Positions 43,541-54,776 of a stretch of DNA of 64,000 nt are shown here, piece by piece. The notes beneath the pieces were generated by a model. It was not told where the DNA came from and did not search any database. It saw only the letters and a program-made list of their open reading frames with translations. The DNA is from Variovorax sp. V213. GTDB taxonomy: Bacteria > Pseudomonadota > Gammaproteobacteria > Burkholderiales > Burkholderiaceae_C. The stretch spans positions 2,729,001-2,793,000 of the forward strand of contig NZ_AP028664.1 in the NCBI RefSeq assembly GCF_041154455.1. Reading direction: 5' to 3'. Positions within the stretch are counted from its first letter, which is position 1. Each line of letters starts with the position of its first letter. The translations under genes and the position numbers were made by a program.

Positions 43541-43569
43541 AAAAAAATCCCGCCGCGGCGGGATTTTTT
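43541..43569. terminator. Bidirectional terminator between NlpC/P60 and lpdA
   Basis: A7-TCCCGC-CGCG-GCGGGA-T6 forms a stem of about 12 bp with T runs on both strands, ending the plus-strand hydrolase and the minus-strand pyruvate dehydrogenase operon. Confidence 0.9.
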
Positions 43570-43609
43570 GTGGCCGCCCCGATTGCCCGGGAGCGGCACG
43601 CCCGATCGA

Positions 43610-45433
43610 TCAGGCCTTCTTTGCCGGCGGCAGATCGGTACAGGTACCGTGTGCCACCTCGGCCGCCATGCCGATGCTTTCACCCAGCGTCGGATGCGGA
43701 TGGATGGTCTTGCCGATGTCGATCTCGTCGGCGCCCATTTCGATGGCCAGCGCGATCTCGCCGATCATGTCGCCGGCATGCGTGCCGACAATGCCGCCGC
43801 CCAGGATGCGATGCGTCTCGGCATCGAACAGCAGCTTGGTGAAGCCCTCGTCGCGGCCGTTGGCAATGGCGCGGCCCGAAGCGGTCCACGGGAAGTGGCC
43901 CTTCTTGATCTTGATGCCTTCGGCCTTGGCCTGGTCTTCCGTGAGGCCCACCCACGCCACCTCGGGGTCGGTGTAGGCCACGCTGGGGATCACACGGGCA
44001 TTGAAAGCGGCGCTGGAGAGCTCCTTGTCGCCCTTCTGCTCGCCGGCAATCACCTCGGCCGCCACATGCGCCTCGTGCACCGCCTTGTGCGCCAGCATGG
44101 GCTGGCCCACGATGTCGCCGATAGCGAAGATATGGGGCACGTTGGTGCGCATCTGGATGTCGACGGGGATGAAGCCGCGGTCGCTCACGGCCACACCGGC
44201 CTTCTCGGCGCCGATCTTCTTGCCGTTCGGGCTGCGGCCCACGGCCTGCAGCACCAGGTCGTACACCTGCGGCTCCTTCGGCGCCTGCTCGCCCTCGAAG
44301 GTGACCTTGATGCCCTCCTTCGTGGCTTCAGCACCAACCGTCTTGGTCTTGAGCATGATGTTGTCGAAGCGCGGCGTGTTCATCTTCTGCCAGACCTTCA
44401 CCAGGTCGCGGTCGGCGCCCTGCATCAGGCCATCGAGCATCTCGACCACGTCCAGGCGCGCGCCGAGCGTGGAATACACCGTGCCCATTTCGAGGCCGAT
44501 GATGCCGCCGCCCAGGATCAGCATGCGCTTGGGGTCGGTGCCCATCTCGAGCGCGCCGGTGGAATCGACCACGCGCGGGTCCTTGGGCATGAACGGCAGG
44601 CTCACCGACTGCGAACCGGCCGCGATGATGGCGTTGCGGAACTTGACGGTCTGCTTCTTGCCGGTGGTGTCCCAGCTGGTGCCCGAGGTTTCCTCCACCT
44701 CGAGGTGGTACGGATCGATGAAGTTGCCGACGCCGCGCAGCACCGTCACCTTGCGCATCTTGGCCATGGCCGTGAGGCCGCCGGTGAGCTTGCCCACCAC
44801 CTTGTTCTTGTGGCCGAGCAGCTTGGCGCGGTCCACCGTGGGCGCCGCAAAGCTCACGCCGAGGTCGGCGAAATGCTTCACTTCATCCATCACGGAGGCA
44901 ACGTGCAGCAGCGCCTTCGACGGGATGCAGCCGACGTTGAGACACACGCCGCCGAGCGTGGCGTAGCGTTCGATCAGCACCACCTTGAGGCCGAGGTCGG
45001 CGGCGCGGAAGGCGGCCGAGTAGCCGCCGGGACCGGCGCCGAGCACGATGACGTCGCACTCGACATCGACCTTGCCGCCATAGGTGGAGGCCACGGGCGC
45101 TGCGGCCGGAGCCGATGCGGGCGCCGCCTTGGGCGCGGGCGCAGCGGCTGCTGCTGGCGCAGGTGCGGCGGCTGCCGGCGCGGGCGCCGCGGCGCCGTCG
45201 ACCTCCAGCGTCAACACCACCGAGCCCTCCTTCACCTTGTCGCCGACCTTGACCGCAAGCGACTTCACCACGCCGGCGGCAGACGACGGAATCTCCATCG
45301 AGGCCTTGTCCGATTCGACCGTGATCAGCGACTGCTCGGCCTTGACCGTGTCTCCGACATTGACCAGCACCTCGATCACCGCGACTTCGTCGAAGTCACC
45401 GATGTCGGGCACCTTGATTTGTTGTTCGCTCAT
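43610..45433 (-). CDS. lpdA: Dihydrolipoyl dehydrogenase (E3) with an N-terminal lipoyl domain, PDH operon
   Basis: This is a 607-residue E3. Residues 1-80 are a full lipoyl domain (Lys43 in ESDKASMEIP), then an Ala/Pro linker to about 120, then the FAD/NAD core with LGAGPGGYSA and redox disulfide GGVCLNVGCIPSK (Cys164, Cys169). Such lipoyl-E3 fusions are found in Neisseria and many betaproteobacteria. Its lipoyl domain is nearly identical to the first one of AceF. It is coupled to bph by a 4-base overlap. Confidence 0.95.
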   Translation of the reverse strand: MSEQQIKVPDIGDFDEVAVIEVLVNVGDTVKAEQSLITVESDKASMEIPSSAAGVVKSLAVKVGDKVKEGSVVLTLEVDGAAAPAPAAAAPAPAAAAAPAPKAAPASAPAAAPVASTYGGKVDVECDVIVLGAGPGGYSAAFRAADLGLKVVLIERYATLGGVCLNVGCIPSKALLHVASVMDEVKHFADLGVSFAAPTVDRAKLLGHKNKVVGKLTGGLTAMAKMRKVTVLRGVGNFIDPYHLEVEETSGTSWDTTGKKQTVKFRNAIIAAGSQSVSLPFMPKDPRVVDSTGALEMGTDPKRMLILGGGIIGLEMGTVYSTLGARLDVVEMLDGLMQGADRDLVKVWQKMNTPRFDNIMLKTKTVGAEATKEGIKVTFEGEQAPKEPQVYDLVLQAVGRSPNGKKIGAEKAGVAVSDRGFIPVDIQMRTNVPHIFAIGDIVGQPMLAHKAVHEAHVAAEVIAGEQKGDKELSSAAFNARVIPSVAYTDPEVAWVGLTEDQAKAEGIKIKKGHFPWTASGRAIANGRDEGFTKLLFDAETHRILGGGIVGTHAGDMIGEIALAIEMGADEIDIGKTIHPHPTLGESIGMAAEVAHGTCTDLPPAKKA

Positions 45434-46023
45434 TTGGACACTTTCAGTTTGAGTGTGAGAACGTCGACCGGCGGGGCCGAATTGCGATCGAATTCGCAGG
45501 CGGCGGCGATTCCCGCCTCCGCCACGTCGCGCGAGGTGCGCGACTTGATGTCATAGGCCGCGTGCATGGCGCCCAGTGCAAAGCTGCGTCCCGAGCCGAT
45601 GGCCCAGAACTGCTTGAACTCGAACACCTCGCGGTAGCTGTAGATGCCGTAGATGCCGCTGGCATTCGCCATCAGCATGGTGAACTGGCTCGACTCGTAG
45701 GGCTCGTGCTCGTCTTCCTTGGTCTGCATGAAGAACGAGTCTTTCAGCACCGGGTGCAGCAGCGTGAAGGTGCGGAAGATCTCGTGCTTGCTGCCGAACA
45801 GCAGCGCCTCGCGCGGCTGCGCGGCCAGCGCGTGCTGCAGCACCAGGAAATGCGCAGCAGCGCCGGCCACGGCAAACAGGCTTTGCCCCGCCGCATCCTC
45901 GACGGTGAAGATCTTCTGGTTTGCCTCGGCGCTGTGCGAAAGCCGCGTGTCACCGAAGGTCACCAGTGAATCCGCGGCCATCGTGACCTGGCCGCCTTTG
46001 CGGACGGCCACTACCGTGGTCAT
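45430..46023 (-). CDS. Proteasome/HslV-like Ntn hydrolase (betaproteobacterial proteasome homologue, BPH type)
   Basis: This is a 197-residue N-terminal nucleophile hydrolase. After Met removal the product begins TTVVAVRKGGQVTMAADS: Thr1 is the expected nucleophile, Asp17 (AAD) aligns with the proteasome/HslV charge-relay Asp, and Lys36 in EANQKIF is the likely counterpart of HslV Lys33, shifted by a three-residue insertion. The C-terminal part (IGSGRSFALGAMHAAYD, FDRNSAPPVDVL) matches beta-subunit folds. It is closer in layout to the BPH group than to HslV (about 175 residues), and no hslU is nearby. It overlaps aceF and lpdA by 4 bases each (ATGA), so it is translated with the pyruvate dehydrogenase enzymes. 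Confidence 0.85.
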   Translation of the reverse strand: MTTVVAVRKGGQVTMAADSLVTFGDTRLSHSAEANQKIFTVEDAAGQSLFAVAGAAAHFLVLQHALAAQPREALLFGSKHEIFRTFTLLHPVLKDSFFMQTKEDEHEPYESSQFTMLMANASGIYGIYSYREVFEFKQFWAIGSGRSFALGAMHAAYDIKSRTSRDVAEAGIAAACEFDRNSAPPVDVLTLKLKVSK

Positions 46024-47693
46024 AGCAAGATTCGACGGTAGTCCGCGAGCACCTGGCCCAGGTAGGCGTTGAAGCGCGCAGCCAGGGCACCGTCGATCAC
46101 GCGGTGGTCGTACGACAGCGACAGCGGCAGCGTCAGACGCGGCACGAACTGCTTGCCATCCCACACCGGCTTCATCTGGCCCTTGGAAAGGCCGAGGATG
46201 GCCACTTCGGGGGCGTTGATGATCGGCGTGAAATGCGTGCCGCCGATGCCGCCGAGCGAGCTGATCGAGAAGCAGCCGCCCTGCATGTCGGCCGAACCGA
46301 GCTTGCCGTCGCGCGCCTTCTTGGCCAGTTCGCCCATCTCCTGGCTGATCTGCAGGATGCCCTTCTTGTCGGCATCTTTCAGCACCGGCACCACGAGCCC
46401 GTTGGGCGTGTCGGCCGCAAAGCCGACGTGGAAGTACTGCTTGTAGACCAGCTGGTCGCCGTCGAGGCTGGCGTTGAAATCAGGGAATTTCTTCAGCGCC
46501 GCAACCACCGCCTTGATCACGAAGGCCAGCATCGTGACCTTGACGCCCGACTTCTCGTTCTCCTTGTTGGTGGAGACGCGGAAGGCTTCGAGCTCGGTGA
46601 TGTCGGCTTCGTCGTTGTTGGTGACGTGCGGAATCATCACCCAGTTGCGGTGCAGGTTGGCGCCGCTGAGCTTCTTGATGCGCGACAGGTCCTTGCGCTC
46701 GACCGCGCCGAACTTCGCGAAGTCGACCTTGGGCCACGGAATGAGGCCCAGTGCCGCGCCGTCCGCGCCGCCGCCGGCTGGCGCCTTGGCCGCCGAGGCC
46801 TTGGTGCTGGCCTGGCCGCTCATCACGGCCTTGGTGAAGCTCTGGACGTCTTCCTGCGTGATGCGGCCCTTCGGTCCGGAACCCTTGACCTCTTCGAGCG
46901 GCACGCCGAGTTCGCGAGCGAACTTGCGCACCGAAGGGGACGCATGCGGCAGCTTGCCCGTGGGCGCCACAGTGGGCTCGTGCGGTGCGGCAGCGGCCGG
47001 CGTCGGCGAAGCAGCAGCAGCCGGCGCGGGGGCGCTGGCGGTTGCTGCAGCGGCGGGCGCGGCTGCAGCGGCCTGCGCAGGCGCAGGTGCCGCAACGCCC
47101 GCGGCGCCTTCCAGCACGGCAATGAGGTCACCGATGTTGACCGTATCGCCGACCTTGACCTTGAGTTCCTTGAGCACGCCGGCAGCCGACGACGGAATTT
47201 CCATCGAGGCCTTGTCCGACTCCACCGTGATCAGCGACTGGTCGGCCGCGATCATGTCGCCGGGCTTCACCAGCAACTCGATGACCGCGACATCCTTGAA
47301 GTCGCCGATGTCGGGCACCTTGACCTCGACCGGGCCCGAGGCGGCCGGTGCGGCAGCCGGGGCAGGCGCCGCTGCGGCTGGTGCGGGAGCTGACGCAGCC
47401 GGGGCCGCTGCAGGCGCGGCGGCCGGGGCTGCCGGGGCTGCCGCAGCCGCCGCTCCCTCGGCCTCGAGCACGAGGACCACGGAGCCTTCTTTCACCTTGC
47501 CGCCGACTGCGACCTTGATTTCTTTCACCACACCGGCGGTCGACGACGGGATCTCCATCGACGCCTTGTCCGATTCCACGGTGATGAGCGACTGCTCGGC
47601 CTTGACCGTGTCGCCCACCTTCACCAGCACCTCGATCACCGCGACTTCATCGAAATCGCCGATGTCCGGCACCTTGACTTCCACTGCTGCCAT
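46020..47693 (-). CDS. aceF: Pyruvate dehydrogenase E2, dihydrolipoyl acetyltransferase, two lipoyl domains
   Basis: This is a 557-residue E2. Two lipoyl domains (Lys43 in the first, Lys161 in the second) are joined by Ala/Pro linkers. An E3/E1-binding domain (SVRKFARELGVPLEEVKGSGPKGR region) and an acetyltransferase core ending SYDHRVIDG with His530 and Asp534 follow. It starts 50 bases after aceE at MAAVEVKVPDIGDFDEV. Its stop overlaps the BPH start. The operon order is aceE-aceF-bph-lpdA. Confidence 0.95.
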   Translation of the reverse strand: MAAVEVKVPDIGDFDEVAVIEVLVKVGDTVKAEQSLITVESDKASMEIPSSTAGVVKEIKVAVGGKVKEGSVVLVLEAEGAAAAAAPAAPAAAPAAAPAASAPAPAAAAPAPAAAPAASGPVEVKVPDIGDFKDVAVIELLVKPGDMIAADQSLITVESDKASMEIPSSAAGVLKELKVKVGDTVNIGDLIAVLEGAAGVAAPAPAQAAAAAPAAAATASAPAPAAAASPTPAAAAPHEPTVAPTGKLPHASPSVRKFARELGVPLEEVKGSGPKGRITQEDVQSFTKAVMSGQASTKASAAKAPAGGGADGAALGLIPWPKVDFAKFGAVERKDLSRIKKLSGANLHRNWVMIPHVTNNDEADITELEAFRVSTNKENEKSGVKVTMLAFVIKAVVAALKKFPDFNASLDGDQLVYKQYFHVGFAADTPNGLVVPVLKDADKKGILQISQEMGELAKKARDGKLGSADMQGGCFSISSLGGIGGTHFTPIINAPEVAILGLSKGQMKPVWDGKQFVPRLTLPLSLSYDHRVIDGALAARFNAYLGQVLADYRRILL

Positions 47694-47743
47694 ATCGTTT
47701 GTCTCCCGCCGTGAGGCGCCGTTCGTTCGTTGATTGTTGATGT

Positions 47744-50458
<2,715 letters not shown>

Positions 50459-50673
50459 GCTTGTCTCTCCTTTTAGGGCTGTGGCTGTAATTTAGTGCGC
50501 TCTGCAATAAACGCGGGCGAGTTTCGCACAGAAATTCCGATATTTCAAATGGCGCATGATGATTTCTTAATGTGATATTTCAGAGTAACCCAGTCTGGCG
50601 GCCGACCGTGCCGCAACCAGTGTCACTGCAGCATTTCACCTATCGCGCAAGGGGCATCCCCTAAACTCGGAAG
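50459..50673. promoter_or_regulatory. Divergent control region between aceE and the histidine kinase
   Basis: This region is AT-richer than its neighbours. Direct repeats GATATTTCA occur at 50539-50547 and 50574-50582 (35 bases apart, about three helical turns), and TTTC-GCACA-GAAA lies at 50522-50534 with GAAAT-TCCGAT-ATTTC at 50531-50546. These could be binding sites for a regulator such as the FixJ-like product or a PdhR-like protein, but no confident -35/-10 pair was found. Confidence 0.35.
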
Positions 50674-53217
50674 ATGCCCTTTCCCTCTCCGCTGGCGGCG
50701 GCCCGCAGCGCCGTGAACGTGTCGCTCCTCTCGTGGTGGCGCCGCTGGTGGCGCCGGCAAACACCGGTGCTGCAGGACGCCGTCGCCATGCTCGCGCCCA
50801 TCGCGGCGGTGCTGCTGTTTCTGGCCGCCATCGTGTCGGCGTTCTGGTATCTGCGCACCGAGGAAGTCGAGCGCGAGCAGGAGTCGGTGCGGCGGGACGT
50901 CGAATACGCCCAGCAGCGCATGCGCCTGCGCTTGCTCGAGCGCCAGGAACAGCTGATGCGCATCGCGCGCGACGCCTCGAACCGGGAGATCGATCCGGTC
51001 GAGTTCGCGAGCCGGGCCGAATCGCTGGTGAGCCAGTTTCCCGAGCTGCAGACCGTCACCTGGATCGACGACCGGCGCCGCTTCAAGGCCGGCTACTCCG
51101 CGCCGAGCGTGCACCCCTCCCAGCAACACCTGATCGGCGACGTGCTCCGCCCAGGCGACATCGAGAGCAATTACGCGCTGGCGCGCGAGCTGCGCCAGCC
51201 GGTTTTCTCGCAGCCGACGGCGGGCGGGGACCCCACGGCCATGTTGCAGCTGCACATCCCGCTTTTCGACCAGGGCCTGTTCGCGGGCGTGGTGCTGGGC
51301 GAATTCTCGGTCGACGGCCTGCTGCGCTACGGCATGCCCTCGGAAGTGCAGGCGCGCTACGCGGTATCGCTGCTCGACGCCAAGGGCAACGCGATCGCGG
51401 GCAACACCACCGCCAGCAACAGGGAAAGCGGCACGCGGCTCTTGCCCTGGTCCGAGAGAACCAACGAATACGAAGTGCCGGTGTCGCCTGTCGGCAACGC
51501 CCTGGTGCTGCGGGCCCAGGCCTACCGCACCTCGCAGGGGGTGGTCGGCAACGGCCTCTTCTGGCTGGTCTGCGCACTCAGCGTGTTGACCAGCTGGATG
51601 CTGATCGGCACCTGGCGCCACACCCGGCGGCGCCAGCAGGCCCAGCAGCGCCTGGTGGCTGAAACCAATTTCCGGCGCGCCATGGAAAACTCCATGCTCA
51701 CCGGTATGCGCGTGCTCGACCTGCAGGGCCGCATCACCTATGTGAACGCCGCTTTCTGCGCCATGACAGGCTGGAGCGAGGCCGAACTGGTGGGGCAGTC
51801 GCCGCCCTTCCCCTACTGGCTGGAATCGGACCGCGAAGTCATGAACGAGCGGCTCGAGGAAGAACTGCACGGGCGCGCCCTGCCCGGCGGCTTCCAGGTG
51901 CGCGTGAAGCGCAAGAACGGGAGCGTGTTCAATGCCCGGCTCTACGTGTCTCCGCTGATCGACGCGCGCGGCCACCAGACCGGATGGATGACGTCGATGA
52001 CTGACATCACCGAGCCCACGCGCATCCGCGAGCAACTGTCGGCGTCGTACGAGCGCTTCACCACGGTGCTCGAGGCGCTCGATGCCGCGGTGTCGGTGGC
52101 GCCCATCGGCAGCGAGGAACTGCTGTTCGCGAACAAGCTGTACCGGCTGTGGTTCGGCTCCGACACCGTGGGCCACCTGGGCATGGTGGCGCAGGCCGGC
52201 GTGCCCGCCTCCAATGCGCATGACGAGGGCCTGGACGACGTCGACCCCTACGCCGGCCTGCCGATCGACACCCTGACTGCCGCCCAGACCGCCAACAACG
52301 AGATCTTCGTGCCGCACCTGGGCAAGTGGCTCGAGGTGCGTTCGCGCTACCTCACATGGGTGGACGGCCGGCTCGCACAGCTGGTGATCGCCACCGACAT
52401 CACTCCCCGGCGCGACGCCGAGGAGCAGGCCGCCGCGCAGGCCGACCGCGCGCAGGCGGCAAGCCGCCTGATCACGATGGGCGAAATGGCCTCCAGCGTG
52501 GCGCACGAACTCAACCAGCCGTTGACGGCCATCACCAACTACTGCAACGGGATGATGTCGCGCATCAAGGGGCAGGCGATCGACTCCGACGCGCTGCTCG
52601 CGGCGCTGGAAAAAACCTCGAAGCAGGCGCAGCGCGCGGGCCAGATCATCCAGCGCATCCGCTCCTTCGTGAAGCGCAGCGAGCCCAACCGCACCGCTGC
52701 CGACGTCGCCACCATGGTGAGCGAGGCGGTCGAGCTCGCGGGCATCGAGCTGCGCCGGCGCAACGTGCGGCTCAACCACTATGTGGCGGCCCGTCTGCCG
52801 GTAGTGCAGGTGGACCCGATCCTGATCGAGCAGGTGATGGTCAACCTGCTGAAGAACGCAGCCGAGGCGATCGACATTGCCGAGCGCCCCCTGGCGCGCC
52901 GGAGCGTCGAGCTGCGCGTGCTGCCCAAGGTGATCGAGGGCCACAACGCCATCGAGTTCTCGGTGCAGGACACCGGCAAGGGCCTGGCGCCCGAGGTGAT
53001 GGACCGGCTGTATGAGGCATTTTTCTCTACCAAGCCGGAAGGCATGGGCATCGGGCTGAATCTCTGCCGCACCATCGTCGAATCGCATCGCGGGCGGATG
53101 CAGGCGGAGAACATCTACAATGGCCCAGATGTGATCGGATGCCGTTTTTCCTTCTGGATTCCGGTGTTGGATGCTCCCAGTTCCGTAGCAAGCGACGAGG
53201 CAAAGGTACCTGCATGA
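50674..53217 (+). CDS. PAS-domain sensor histidine kinase, FixL/DctB-like
   Basis: This is an 847-residue membrane kinase. TM1 is at about 38-60, a large periplasmic sensor region at 60-290, and TM2 at about 290-312. Two PAS-like domains lie at about 330-570 (ENSMLTGMRVLDLQGRITYVN; DAAVSVAPIGSEELLFANKLYR), then HisKA with His611 in SSVAHELNQPLTA and a HATPase domain with NLLKNAAEAI and GKGLAPEVM / GMGIGLNLC. No heme-binding His pattern of FixL is certain. The stop overlaps the response regulator start (ATGA). Confidence 0.92.
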   Translation: MPFPSPLAAARSAVNVSLLSWWRRWWRRQTPVLQDAVAMLAPIAAVLLFLAAIVSAFWYLRTEEVEREQESVRRDVEYAQQRMRLRLLERQEQLMRIARDASNREIDPVEFASRAESLVSQFPELQTVTWIDDRRRFKAGYSAPSVHPSQQHLIGDVLRPGDIESNYALARELRQPVFSQPTAGGDPTAMLQLHIPLFDQGLFAGVVLGEFSVDGLLRYGMPSEVQARYAVSLLDAKGNAIAGNTTASNRESGTRLLPWSERTNEYEVPVSPVGNALVLRAQAYRTSQGVVGNGLFWLVCALSVLTSWMLIGTWRHTRRRQQAQQRLVAETNFRRAMENSMLTGMRVLDLQGRITYVNAAFCAMTGWSEAELVGQSPPFPYWLESDREVMNERLEEELHGRALPGGFQVRVKRKNGSVFNARLYVSPLIDARGHQTGWMTSMTDITEPTRIREQLSASYERFTTVLEALDAAVSVAPIGSEELLFANKLYRLWFGSDTVGHLGMVAQAGVPASNAHDEGLDDVDPYAGLPIDTLTAAQTANNEIFVPHLGKWLEVRSRYLTWVDGRLAQLVIATDITPRRDAEEQAAAQADRAQAASRLITMGEMASSVAHELNQPLTAITNYCNGMMSRIKGQAIDSDALLAALEKTSKQAQRAGQIIQRIRSFVKRSEPNRTAADVATMVSEAVELAGIELRRRNVRLNHYVAARLPVVQVDPILIEQVMVNLLKNAAEAIDIAERPLARRSVELRVLPKVIEGHNAIEFSVQDTGKGLAPEVMDRLYEAFFSTKPEGMGIGLNLCRTIVESHRGRMQAENIYNGPDVIGCRFSFWIPVLDAPSSVASDEAKVPA

Positions 53218-53843
53218 GTTTGATTCCGAAGAAGGGCACTGTCTATGTCGTCGACGACGACGAGGCCGTACGAGATTCGCTGCAATGGCTGCTCGAAGGC
53301 AAGGACTACAGGGTCCGCTGTTTCGATTCCGCCGAATCCTTTCTTTCCCGCTATGACCCACGCGAAGTCGCCTGTCTGATCGTCGACATCCGCATGGCCG
53401 GCATGACGGGCCTCGAATTGCAGGATCGGCTGATCGAGCGGCGCTCTCCGCTTCCTATCGTGGTGATCACCGGCCACGGCGACGTGCCGATGGCGGTCGA
53501 CAGCATGAAGAAGGGGGCCATGGATTTCATCCAGAAGCCCTTCAACGACGAAGAACTCGTCACGCTGGTCGAGCGCATGCTCGAACACGCGCGCGGCGCC
53601 TTCACCCAGCACCAGCAATCGGCCAGCCGCGACGCGCTGCTGTCCAAACTCACCGGCCGCGAAGCCCAGGTGCTCGAACGCATCGTGGCCGGGCGCCTGA
53701 ACAAGCAGATCGCCGACGACCTGGGCATCAGCATCAAGACGGTCGAGGCGCACCGCGCCAACATCATGGAAAAGCTCAATGCCAACACCGTTGCCGATCT
53801 GCTCAAGATCGCCCTCGGGCAGGCGGCGCCCTCCAAAGCCTAG
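53214..53843 (+). CDS. FixJ-like response regulator, receiver plus LuxR HTH
   Basis: This is a 209-residue two-component regulator. The receiver has acidic Asp14-Asp16 (VVDDDEAV), phospho-accepting Asp58 in LIVDIRM, and the conserved Lys in QKPF. The C-terminal LuxR/FixJ-type helix-turn-helix contains LTGREAQVLERIVAGRLNKQIADDLGISIKTVEAHR. It is coupled to the kinase by a 4-base overlap and transcribed away from aceE; regulation of aceE or of carbon use is inferred from position only. Confidence 0.92.
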   Translation: MSLIPKKGTVYVVDDDEAVRDSLQWLLEGKDYRVRCFDSAESFLSRYDPREVACLIVDIRMAGMTGLELQDRLIERRSPLPIVVITGHGDVPMAVDSMKKGAMDFIQKPFNDEELVTLVERMLEHARGAFTQHQQSASRDALLSKLTGREAQVLERIVAGRLNKQIADDLGISIKTVEAHRANIMEKLNANTVADLLKIALGQAAPSKA

Positions 53844-53845
53844 AA

Positions 53846-53862
53846 GCTATTGTCCCGATAGC
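53846..53862. repeat. Short dyad GCTAT-TGTCCCG-ATAGC after the response regulator
   Basis: The AAGCTATTG...GATAGCAAT dyad resembles short AT-rich intergenic dyads common in Comamonadaceae genomes. A genome-wide count is needed to know whether it is a repeated element. Confidence 0.3.
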
Positions 53863-53877
53863 AATGCATGTCCACCA

Positions 53878-53900
53878 CGCCTGCGCAAGCGGGCGTTTTT
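53878..53900 (+). terminator. Rho-independent terminator after the kinase/regulator operon
   Basis: CGCCTGC-GCAA-GCGGGCG forms a 7-bp stem with a GCAA tetraloop, followed by TTTTT, 20 bases before folD. It separates the two-component genes from folD. Confidence 0.8.
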
Positions 53901-53919
53901 ACTTGGAAAATCGAAACCG

Positions 53920-54771
53920 ATGACCGCCCAACTGATCGATGGCAACGCCCTCGCCAAAACCATCCGCGCCGAGGTCGCCGGCCGCACCGCGGCACTGAAG
54001 GCCAGCGGCGTGAACCCGGCCCTCTCCATCATCCTTGTCGGCGACGATCCGGCCAGCCAGGTCTACACGAAGCACAAGGTCAACGACAGCACCGAAACCG
54101 GCCTCCTGGCTACGCTGGAACGCTATCCCGCCGAGATGAGCGAGGCCGATCTGCTGGCCCGTATTCGCGCCCTGAACGACGACCCGCTGGTGCATGGCAT
54201 CCTGGTGCAACTGCCGCTGCCCAAGCACATGGACAGCCAGAAAGTCATCGAGACGATCTCGCCGGCCAAGGACGTGGACGGTTTTCACGTGGCCAGCGCC
54301 GGCGCGCTGATGACCGGCGCACCCGGCTTCTGGCCTTGCACGCCGTATGGCTGCATGAAGATGCTCGAATCCATCGGTTACGACCTGCGCGGCAAGCATG
54401 CGGTGGTCATCGGCCGCAGCAACATCGTCGGCAAGCCCATGGCCATGATGCTGCTGGCCAAGAACGCCACCGTGACCATCTGCCACAGCGCCACCCAGGA
54501 CCTCGCCGCCATCACGCGCCAGGCCGACGTGGTGGTTGCCGCGGTCGGCAAGCGCAACATTCTCACGGCCGACATGGTGAAGCCCGGCGCGGTCGTGATC
54601 GATGTGGGCATGAACCGCAAGGAAGACGGCAAGCTCGCGGGCGACGTCGACTTCGACGGCGTCAAGGAAGTGGCCGGCTGGATCACCCCCGTGCCCGGCG
54701 GCGTCGGCCCCATGACGCGCGCGATGCTGCTCGCCAACACCCTTGAAGCTGCGGAACGCGCCGCAAATTGA
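53920..54771 (+). CDS. folD: Bifunctional methylene-tetrahydrofolate dehydrogenase/cyclohydrolase
   Basis: This is a 283-residue cytosolic enzyme that interconverts 5,10-methylene-, methenyl- and 10-formyl-tetrahydrofolate with NADP. The catalytic Lys region YTKHKVNDSTETGL and QLPLPKHMD lie near the N-terminus, GRSNIVGKPMAMMLL is the NADP loop, and PGGVGPMTRAMLLANT is the C-terminal signature. The ATG at 53920 gives the normal MTAQLIDGNALAKTIR start. prlC begins 5 bases after the stop, so they form one transcript. Confidence 0.97.
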   Translation: MTAQLIDGNALAKTIRAEVAGRTAALKASGVNPALSIILVGDDPASQVYTKHKVNDSTETGLLATLERYPAEMSEADLLARIRALNDDPLVHGILVQLPLPKHMDSQKVIETISPAKDVDGFHVASAGALMTGAPGFWPCTPYGCMKMLESIGYDLRGKHAVVIGRSNIVGKPMAMMLLAKNATVTICHSATQDLAAITRQADVVVAAVGKRNILTADMVKPGAVVIDVGMNRKEDGKLAGDVDFDGVKEVAGWITPVPGGVGPMTRAMLLANTLEAAERAAN

Positions 54772-54776
54772 TCTCC

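Noticed and set aside
45430..46023. Calling the proteasome-like gene hslV
   Set aside because: It is longer than HslV, has a three-residue insertion before the catalytic Lys, and no hslU is nearby; operon context differs.
46023..46164. Longer start for the BPH gene
   Set aside because: The upstream 47 codons overlap aceF in another frame and would bury the catalytic Thr that must be residue 2 after the initiator Met.
46960..47460. GCx-rich repetitive tracts as mobile repeats
   Set aside because: They are Ala/Pro interdomain linkers of aceF in frame, expected in E2 proteins.
50623..53361. 912-codon minus-strand frame opposite the histidine kinase
   Set aside because: Shadow of a gene with clear HisKA/HATPase motifs; composition is shadow-like.
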